Assembly: GCF_033807715.1 (NCBI RefSeq)
Contig: NC_084606.1
Span: 36,026,398-36,090,397, forward strand
DNA from: Cololabis saira
Lineage: Eukaryota > Chordata > Actinopteri > Beloniformes > Belonidae
Reading direction: 5' to 3'
Length of the DNA stretch: 64,000 nt
The translations under genes and the position numbers were made by a program. The notes under the pieces are model-generated. The model was not told the DNA's origin and made no database searches. It saw only the letters and a list, made by a program, of their open reading frames with translations. The first letter of the stretch is position 1. Every line of letters starts with the position of its first letter. Below are positions 56,298 to 64,000 of this stretch, one piece after another.

Positions 56298-59200
56298 CTG
56301 TGGCGGGGGGCAAGGGAGACGGGGCAACAGAGACGGGACAAGGGAGACAGGTCAACACATGGACAAGCGTCCCTGCTCCCAGCTCACCGTAGTGTCCTCT
56401 TACCTCGTACAACTGAATGCAGATGGCATCAATGAAGGACACCTGCATGCTGGGAATCTTATCTCTTTTCTCCCGATTCATCAGGTCCTAAAGCCAACGA
56501 CATGAAACAACGACATGAAACAACGACATGAAACAACGACATGAAACAACGACATGAAACAACGACATGAAACAACGGCCAAACATCAAAGTACAAACTG
56601 TAATAGCACATGACAGCGAAGACCACACAGAAAAGACTTTGCACTATTTTAACTGAAAGTTCACTACTGCTTCACGAACCGGAACCGGAAATGCGTTGCT
56701 ACCAAGTGAACCAATCACAGCCCTCTCGGTCTGCGACCTCTCGACGTGTAGTTACAATTTTTTGGAGGTGCAGGTCAGGCACGGCGTGGCGTGCGCCGTG
56801 GGGAGCTCATTGTGGCACAACCTGCGGCGCACGCTCGGCGTAGATTTAACGCAGAACCATAATCCAGCCTTAACACTGAGCTGTGGAGCTCCACAGGGAC
56901 GTGTCTCGAACCTCGATGAGCCAAGACGGACTCATTCTGAAGTACGCTGATGACACTGCAGCGGTGCTTCTGATCCAAAACAACCAGTAGAGCGCTCAAA
57001 TAGCGCTTTTCCACCAGTACCTACTCAGCCGACTCCACTCGGTTTGGTTCTTTTCCACTAGGGGTCTAACGTGCCGAGTAGATACTTTTCTGTATCTATT
57101 CTGCTGAGGTTCTAAGCTGCTGAGTCGGCTGTATCTGACATCATCACACTACAGGCCACTGATTGGTCGGGGGGTTGGAGTCAGACGTCTGAGTCAGGAG
57201 GAGGAAATCAGAGAAAGAGACTCTGACGGATTCTTGTTCATTTTATTCAACCAGCAATGGCAGCAAAAGTCTGTTTCATGATCCAACTCTGAGGGTCAGA
57301 TGTTCATAAACCTGGTGCTGAGGAGAGAATTAAAAAGGGATCTAGACGGAGATAAGGAACGCCCAGATCTACCAGGAGCTCTGTCTCTTCATAGCTGCTC
57401 ACCGCTCCAGCTGACTTTTCAGCAGCGCAGAGACAAACTAACAAAATTAAAAAAGCATCGGCACTTGAAACTTCTCTCACTCTCATTTTTTAACTTGATA
57501 TCAAACACAAGCCACAGACCCAGCAGCACATCTATCATCTCCTCCAGGTTCTACATCTTTAGTGTTGTTGTCTTCTCCATTTAGATACACAATCAAATAC
57601 GTCACAGCAGCTTCTCCAACCTCCTACTGCTGATCTGGGTGCTGATTGTAGTGGAAAAGAAACCAGGCCGAGCTGAGTAGAGCCGAGTAGGTGCTGGTGG
57701 AAAAGCGCCAATAGAGCGAAGGTGGAGCCTTTTGCAGACTGTTGCCGTGACAACGGCCTGGCCGTGTCCTGCGACCAGACGGCTCAACAAGAAAATAAAC
57801 TATAGGGACTGTTTCTTTCATCCAGCTGCTGAAATGTGCAACAACAAGGCACTTTATACGGTTTTGAACCATTTATTTTAGGTTGTTTAATGTATCTGAC
57901 ATTTATATAGGGCTTTAAAGCTCTTTATCTGTGGTTTTCATCTGCGATGTCTTGCTGAACGACAACAAAGGAACCTTGAATCTTTTGCTCAGGGGTCATG
58001 TTCTGGTCTCTGGGACGCTCCTGGAGACAACCGGTATCCTAATAAAACTGAACTGAATAAGTTGTTAACATGAATGACAACAAAACTGTACATCCATCTT
58101 TTTCGTGCCAGTTTCAAAAATGGTGAACACTAATCTGGGGTTTTTGTTTGCAATCAGGCAAAGTAAAACTTTAGTTTCTTGGGTGGAAGCTGAGAGACGT
58201 CAGACATCTCGACTGCACAGGTTTATTACGTCTCCTTGTATGCGATATTTATGTGTCCTCTAACCAGTACTCGAGTTGTAAAAAAACATCATGGGGGATG
58301 GTGGATTTGATCATATGGGGACAGATAATTTGTGCTGATTACAAATAATATAATATATTACAAATAATAGCAGTGACCAAAACAGCTGCAGAAATACTGC
58401 AGGAATGACATAGCAGCAGTTAAATGCAGCCTTCTGTAAGCTTTAAATATCCACTGGGCTTACATCAAATACATCAAAACACAACAATAAAAAACACTTT
58501 TCTGAACTTATCAATATGACTCTGTCCTTCACAGGATAAGTAACATGGATCACTGCAAAAACTCACAATCTTAACAAGAATATTTGTCTTATTTCTAGTT
58601 AAAATGTCTCATTTTAGTAAAACAAATCTCATTACACTTAAAACAAGAGTCATGACTGGAAAAAACAACAATTTTCACTTGTTTCAAGTAGATTTTCACT
58701 TGAAATAAGTAGAAAAATCTGCCAGTGGAACAAGATTTTTTTGCTTGTAATAAGAAGATAAATCTTGTCCCACTGGCAGATTTTTCTACTTATTTCAAGT
58801 AAAAATTTACTTGAAACAGGTGAAAATTGTCAAATAAGTTATTTTTCTGGTAATGACTCTTTTTTTTAACCCTTGTGCTGTCTTCGGGTCAAAATGACCC
58901 AATTCTTCTATCCTTCTTTCCTCCTGCTCTCTCCTTCCTTCTTCCCTTCCTCATTTCCTCCTTTTTTAACCTCCTTTACTCCTTTTTCTTCCTACCTCCC
59001 TTCCGTCATTCATTCCTTTATTACCTTCTTTGCTTTTCCTTCCTTCTTTCCTTATTTTCTCCATTCCTTCATTCTTCCCTCCCTTCTTTCTTTCCTTTTC
59101 TCCATTCCTTCCTCCCTCCCTTCTTTAATTTTCTCCCTTTTTTCCTTTCTTTCTCCCTTCCTTCCATCTTTTCTCCCTTCCTTACTCCCTTTTCCTACTT

Positions 59201-60085
59201 ACTTCCTTCTTTTCTCCTTTCTTCCTTACTTCCTTCCTTCCATCTTTTCTCCCTTCCTTACTCCCTTTACTACTTACTTCCTTTTTTTATTTCTTCTTTT
59301 ATTTCAAGTGAATATTAACTTGAAACAGGTGAAAATTGTCAAATAAGTTATTTTTCTGGTGTTATTTTTCTGGTGATGACTCTAAATGTTGAAATATCAG
59401 TAAAACCACGTTCATTGATGAAATGACATAAGGGATGGAAAGGAGGGATGACAGTTTTACAGGAGGGATGATTTGGACCGTTTTTATTTCAGGGGGGATG
59501 ATTTGGACCGTTTTTATTTCAGGGGGGATGATTTGGACCGTTTTTATTTCAGGGGGGATGATTTGGACCGTTTTTATTTCAGGGGGGATGATTTGGACCG
59601 TTTTTATTTCAGGGGGGATGATTTGGACCGTTTTTATTTCAGGGGGGATGATTTGGACCGTTTTTATTTCAGGGGGGATGATTTGGACCGTTTTTATTTC
59701 AGGGGGGATGATTTGGACCGTTTTTATTTCAGGGGGGATGATTTGGACCGTTTTTATTTCAGGGGGGATGATTTGGACCGTTTTTATTTCAGGGGGGATG
59801 ATTTGGACCGTTTTTATTTCAGGGGGGATGATTTGGACCGTTTTTATTTCAGGGGGGATGCCACCTCCCCTCATCCCCCTAAATTCCAGTACTGCCTCTA
59901 ACCTATAAAAGACGACATTAACACGTCTGATGGCTTGACACGGGACAGATCTGTTTCACAAACCGGAGAGCACAGAGCAGATGTCTCCTGTCCTGACCGA
60001 GGCTACTTACGCTGGGCTCGATGTTCAGCTCCCGCCGCTCCTTGTCCCCCTGCTCAAAGAACTCGGTGGCCACCAGCTCTGCAAT
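56178..60085 (-). CDS. pde5a: PDE5A (cGMP-specific 3',5'-cyclic phosphodiesterase), last three coding exons
   Basis: PDE5 hydrolyses cGMP in the cytosol; two GAF domains regulate a C-terminal HD-type catalytic domain. Exon 60085-60011 (75 nt) encodes [20 protein letters not shown] and NIEPS. Exon 56487-56404 (84 nt) encodes [20 protein letters not shown] and AICIQLYE. Exon 56297-56178 encodes [34 protein letters not shown] and SNGLV, then TGA. All three are phase 0 and together match the vertebrate PDE5A C-terminus block for block, at the end of the catalytic domain (active-site helices H14-H16). The metal-binding His/Asp residues lie in upstream exons beyond 64000. The extreme tail is shorter than the human one. 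Confidence 0.96.
56404..56487 (-). CDS. pde5a: PDE5A penultimate coding exon
   Basis: 28 codons, DLMNREK...QLYE, between TTTAG and GAG|GTAAGA. The IPSMQV-FIDAIC-QLYE block is strictly conserved in vertebrate PDE5A and includes the Gln-Val-x-Phe-Ile-Asp segment lining the nucleotide pocket. A 13-bp minisatellite starts about 10 bp upstream of its acceptor. Confidence 0.96.
56499..56576. repeat. 13-bp minisatellite at the PDE5A intron 3' end
   Basis: About six units of ACGACATGAAACA between the penultimate PDE5A exon and the rest of the intron. On the transcribed strand the unit is TGTTTCATGTCGT, so the array supplies the pyrimidine-rich and branch-point region. Confidence 0.9.
57001..57710. 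mobile_element. MITE with AGCGCTTTTCCACCAGTACC termini
   Basis: TAGCGCTTTTCCACCAGTAC is mirrored by GTGCTGGTGGAAAAGCGCCA. The interior carries CCGAGTAG and CTGAGTCGGC inverted motifs. Related to 1838-2424. It lies in a PDE5A intron. Confidence 0.75.
57950..58062 (+). mobile_element. LINE 3' tail fragment
   Basis: TGCTCAGGGGTCATGTTCTGG followed by CTCTGGGACGCTCCTGGAGAC and AATAAAACTGAACTGAATAA resembles the last 100 bp of the L2-type 3' end at 10080-10170. Confidence 0.6.
58900..59295 (+). repeat. Pyrimidine-rich TTCC/CTTT degenerate microsatellite
   Basis: Degenerate TTCCTTCC and TTTCTCC repeats, preceded at 58865 by TTAACCCTTGTGCTGTC, the left end of the TTAA MITE seen complete at 61730-61992. 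It is an expanded interior of that MITE. Confidence 0.8.
59463..59857. repeat. 30-bp tandem repeat, 13 units, almost identical
   Basis: Units of GGGGGGATGATTTGGACCGT plus TTTTATTTCA, 13 times with hardly a mismatch. The homologous site at 47336-47400 has two. Both strands are open because the period is divisible by three; these frames are not genes. Confidence 0.97.
60011..60085 (-). CDS. pde5a: PDE5A third-last coding exon
   Basis: 25 codons between GCTGCAG and [29 protein letters not shown] plus NIEPS. This region of the catalytic domain (ATEFF-QGD-E) contains part of the H-loop/M-loop neighbourhood and is highly conserved. Confidence 0.96.
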
Positions 60086-60689
60086 CTGCAGCAAACAGAC
60101 GAGAGGAGGAGAAGAGAGGAGTTCATGCTGGAGCTGCGGGTGGAGGCAGTTTCTCATGTGCAGAGCTTTCAGCTCAGAAGTTTATTTGTACAGCACAATT
60201 CAACACGAGGTAATTCAAAGTGCTTTACATCAACATTAAAAGCGGCAAGACACAATTAAACAGTAAATAACAAATAAAACTAAATAAAATGATAAGAAAA
60301 GAGGTAAAATAATAAAAAGCACAAGTTGTTAAAAAATAAGGGCAGTAGAGTACAGCAGGTAAGTATTTCATTTGTTTAACTTTAGGCAAAGGTTTGTCCC
60401 CTGTGGCCTCCAGACATGAGGAGACCTGTGATGAGCCTTTACTGTAAAAGTAAAGAATGGGATTTTTTTCCACGCGCCTGTTGGAAACCGCGTGGATGTT
60501 CCCGGGAGAGCAGTGTTCTCCAGCTACGTTCCCCACATGAATCCCTCGTAATCCCTGGTTCTCCACGCCGCACCATGTCAGAGACATCATGACTCTCCCG
60601 TTTAACTTTGCTCCTTCACCCTCTGAACACTAAAATACCTCCAGTAATGATCTCTAGTTCTCATGCATTTGATAAAAATGGGATGTCTT

Positions 60690-61555
60690 GCATATCTCTG
60701 CTAGTTTTTCATCTATAACGTCTCTTACAATCTTCTTTCTTTCATCTCAGAAGCACATGGCTGTCTCGCTTCACTTTACCGTTCCATCAACTGTTTCACA
60801 CTTCCTGTCAGAAAAAGGTTCATTTCTCAACTCATACTACCACTTGTTGATTATGCAGATATTGTTTATCACAATACTCCAGATACTCATCTTAAACCTC
60901 TGACTGTATTATTCAATTCATTATGTAGATTTGTGTTACGTTGTCCTTTCAGAACATCATTGTTTTATGTTTGATTCATTGAACTGGTTTCAACCCAAAT
61001 CTAGACGCCAGTTTCACTGGCTTCACTTCCTTTTTAAATGTGTTTATTTTCACTGTCCTCCATATCTAAAAGAACTCATGATTCTATATAACTCTCCATA
61101 CTCACTCAGACATAGGAATTTTCCTTTTTTCTTTGTTTCTAGAATTTTAAAAGAAGCTGGTAAAAGATAATTTCATTTTAAAGCTCCATCAGATTGGAAT
61201 AATCTTCCTCTCTTTTTGCGTTCTATTACCTCTTTTCATTGTTTTAAGTTGTTATTATACTCTCATCTTAAAACAAATTGCCAATGTTTTTAATTTATTT
61301 ATGTATTTTTTGTCCTTTTTTCTATTTATTTATTTATTTTTCTCTCTGTTATGTTATATTTATCTCATTATTCCGGTTATTCAATTAGTCTATTTTGTAA
61401 CTAGACTTATGTGGTAGGGGTTGTGTGGGAGGGTGAGCATGTATGTCTGTACTGTAATGTAATATATTGTAATGTTGTATGTTTTATGGGACCCCCTTGA
61501 AAATGAGATGTTACATCTCAAGGGGCTATGCTTAAATAAATTGTACTAAATCTCC
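60690..61555 (+). pseudogene. Degenerate LINE reverse-transcriptase C-terminus and 3' end
   Basis: Translation with frameshifts gives LVDYADIVYHNTPDTHLKPL and CRFVLRCPFRTS, the post-RT region of a non-LTR retrotransposon. Multiple stops interrupt it. The 3' end has the hairpin CCCTTGAAAATGAGATG...CATCTCAAGGGG followed by AATAAATTGTACTAAA. Lies in a PDE5A intron. Confidence 0.7.
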
Positions 61556-61729
61556 TTTATACACCGCAAAAACTCCTTTTTTACGTTCTGCTAGCGGTCA
61601 GAGTATGCAGCTCGTTTTAAGAATTGTAGTCAGGACCATCTTTCTTACTCCATTAGCCGAGCTCCATCCCCCGTCTACAACCCTCTCTTCCCATGCACGG
61701 TCATGGGAATGGCAGGTATTTTTGCTTAA

Positions 61730-61992
<263 letters not shown>

Positions 61993-62153
61993 TTAATAAC
62001 AGACGATTTGACTGGATTTCAGTCTTTTACTGTTAGAGCTGCTGTCTTAGCCGTGTAGCAGTACATTGCAACATTTGTTTGGACCTGAAATGCAAAAAAG
62101 GATGTATACTTGTAAATGATATCAATATCTTGGGTTCATATAAACAGTATGGA

Positions 62154-62155
62154 CA

Positions 62156-62239
<84 letters not shown>

Positions 62240-62240
62240 C
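62154..62240 (+). repeat. (GCAC)n microsatellite
   Basis: About 21 tetranucleotide units of CACG, perfect. Confidence 0.97.
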
Positions 62241-62754
62241 TGACAAATGGAAGGAAAAAGCAAAGATGACGGTAGAAACCAGAAGTGTGTCAGGGCCCGC
62301 TGTGTTTGCAGGGGTAAATGAAATGTGACTGCAGCTCGGGGCTCAGCCAGTCCTTGATTGACTAGATAACCAGGTCTCTGCGCTGCAGGGGACTCATTAC
62401 AAGCTGACTAAAACCAAGATCGGGCGCGAGGAAAAGTATTTCTGTCTTTGTTTACCTAACACTGGATCAATCAAGCAACACGGTTGCCTCTCCGTTCACC
62501 CAGAGGTCAGAAAGACAACATGAAGACTGCAGTGTTAAAAGTTCACTCATTGCTTCGTCATGACATTGTTTTTGTTTTTAATTACGATCATTATTGGTAT
62601 TGTAAGGTTTTATAAGGATGTTTGGAACAGTTAAATGTTGAATAGGTCTAAATCCTAAATCCTGATGGATTCCTAGAAAGAACAAGTGAGAAGAAATAAA
62701 TAACAGTTTGGGATGGCATAGCATAGGCAGCTATGAATCTGAGAAAAATAACCT
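62241..62754. other. Intronic sequence without recognised feature
   Basis: Between the microsatellite and the hAT fragment I see no exon, repeat or element end. It is probably unique PDE5A intron; no PDE5A coding block could be matched here on the - strand. Confidence 0.4.
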
Positions 62755-63126
62755 GACTATTTCCTCGACATTTCGACTTTTTTCTCGACATTTCGACTTT
62801 TTTCTCGACATTGACTTTTTTCTCGACATTTCAACTTTTTTCTCAACATTTTGACTTTTTTCTCAAAATTTTGACTTTTTTCTCGACATTTCGACTTTTT
62901 TCTCAACATTTCGACTTTTTTCTCGACATTATGACTTTTTTCTTGAAGTGCATAATGAAAAAAATTATCTTCCCCCAGTTATAACTAATATAGAAACATG
63001 CAGCATGTGTTGCCTTCATTCTAAGGCGGATACCAGACTTTTCATTTTTTGCGGCTCCAGACATATTAGTTTTTGTGTTTTTGGTCCAATATGGCTCTTT
63101 CAACATTTTGGGTTGCCGACCACTGG
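62755..63126. mobile_element. Right part of a hAT element (CGACTTTTTTCTCGACA family)
   Basis: About nine tandem CATTTCGACTTTTTTCTCGA units, then a body identical in order to 44040-44218 (CAGCATGTGTTG, TTTTTTGCGGCTCCAGACAT), ending GGGTTGCCGACCACTGG. The left terminus is missing. Confidence 0.8.
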
Positions 63127-63139
63127 TCTAGATACTGTC

Positions 63140-63455
63140 ACTCGCTCAAATTTAACAAGAAAAGAACTGTGTTATCACAATTATGCAGATGCTAAACAAA
63201 GACATAACTGAATCCTTCCTTGGAGCCAAGGAAGAAGGACTGAAAGTCAGCACTTGGCTTCAGACAGCCGACAACCAAGCCAGAAATATGGACGAGTTTC
63301 ACTGCCATATTAAGACAGTAGTGAAGTTGGCGTGTTACCACCTGCAGAACATGTCAAGGATTAAAGGACTGAAGTCTCAGCAGGACTGAGAACATCCGGT
63401 CCCTGCTCTTATCTTCAGTAGACTGGACCACTGCTACGCTGCTCTTACTAGGTAT
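63140..63455 (+). pseudogene. L2-type LINE RT fragment
   Basis: Broken frame with NYADA (the catalytic YADD-like position, degenerate), a STWLQTADNQARNMD stretch and, near 63330, KLACYHLQNMSRIKGL followed by a stop and SRLDHCYAALT-like reading. This is the end of an L2 reverse transcriptase. Inactive. Confidence 0.6.
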
Positions 63456-63479
63456 CCACAACCCTGGGGCTGTCTTCAG

Positions 63480-64000
63480 GTCAAGGTGGGGGGAAGGGAA
63501 GAAGGGAGGGAGGGAGGGAGGAAGGAAGGAAGGAAGGAAGGAAGGAAGGAAGGAAGGAAGGAAGGAAGGAAGGAAGGAAGGAAGGAAGGAAGGAAGGAAG
63601 GAAGGGAGAAAAGAAGGGAGGAAAGAAGGAAGGAAGGAAGGAAGGAAGGAAGGAAGGGAGAAAAGAAGGGAGGAAAGAAGGAAGGAAGGAAGGGAGAAAA
63701 GAAGGGAGGAAAGAAGGAAGGAAGGAAGGAAGAAAGGAAGGGAGAAAAGAAGGGAGGAAAGAAGGAAGGAAAGAAGGAAGGAAGGGAGAAAAGAAGGAAG
63801 GAAGGAAGGAAGGAAGGAAGGAAGGAAGGAAGGAAGGAAGGAAGGAAGGAAGGAAGAAAGGAAGGAAGAAAGGAAGGGAGAAAAGAAGGGAGGAAAGAAG
63901 GAAGGAAGGAAGGAAGAAAGGAAGGAAGAAAGGAAGGGAGAAAAGAAGGGAGGAAAGAAGGAAGGAAAGAAGGAAGGAAGGAAGGGAGAAAAGAAGGAAG
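63480..64000 (+). repeat. (GGAA)n compound microsatellite, running out of the window
   Basis: GGAA units with recurring GGGAGAAAAGAAGGGAGGAA modules, giving a higher-order pattern of about 35-65 bp. It continues beyond position 64000. Preceded by CTGTCTTCAGGTCA, again like the TTAA MITE terminus. Confidence 0.95.

Larger units (their letters stand above)
58262..59890. repeat. Inverted repeat, right arm
   Basis: Carries, inverted, the blocks of 47300-48085: AACTCGAGTA-type edge, shared unit (58330-58551), palindromic MITE (58552-58863), ACCACGTTCATTGATGAAAT, and the 30-bp tandem repeat. It also has a 390-bp pyrimidine-rich insertion (58900-59300) beginning with TTAACCCTTGTGCTG. Confidence 0.85.

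Noticed and set aside
55911..56505. Open frames of 120-174 codons on the + strand over PDE5A exons
   Set aside because: They are antisense shadows of the PDE5A terminal exons and 3' flank.
59463..59857. CRISPR-like array and 130-170 codon open frames on both strands
   Set aside because: The 30-bp units are directly contiguous with no variable spacers, and this is a vertebrate intron. Frames are open only because 30 is a multiple of three.

Overview
The window is vertebrate nuclear DNA, almost certainly from a ray-finned (teleost) fish. The two conserved genes have vertebrate exon-intron structure with consensus GT-AG sites, and the remainder is filled with teleost-type DNA transposons (hAT, Tc1/mariner-like, PIF/Harbinger-like and TTAA-type elements), LINE 3' ends, tRNA-derived SINEs and long microsatellites. 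No prokaryotic gene, operon or CRISPR array is present.

Layout. On the left, the last three coding exons of MAD2L1 (spindle checkpoint) run on the + strand (2942-8146), followed by a poly(A) signal at 8336. On the right, the last three coding exons of PDE5A (cGMP phosphodiesterase) run on the - strand (60085 down to 56178). Both genes continue outside the window, so they point at each other across about 48 kb. That interval is mostly transposon but holds two tandem + strand genes (17389-20173 and 22515-25247), each encoding a pyrin (PYD) death-fold domain followed by a short tail and a stop, and a third broken PYD copy on the - strand (35276-35025). It also holds a dismembered hAT transposase on the - strand (34998-30825), a HECT-type E3 ligase fragment on the - strand (37010-36239), Ser/Thr-rich - strand exons (43619-43069), a second copy of the MAD2L1 3' UTR (45822-46356), and an inverted repeat pair (47.3-48.1 kb against 58.3-59.9 kb).

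The feature most worth following is the PYD cluster. Exon phases and splice sites of both intact copies join in frame to predict PYD-only proteins of about 106 and 100 residues, an architecture expected of inflammasome modulators. Each promoter has been hit by a transposon; for copy 2 the empty site survives in the - strand pseudogene, giving exact insertion boundaries. Many elements have readable target-site duplications, so the order of nested insertions can be reconstructed. All functional calls come from reading motifs and exon structure by eye; no database search was run.
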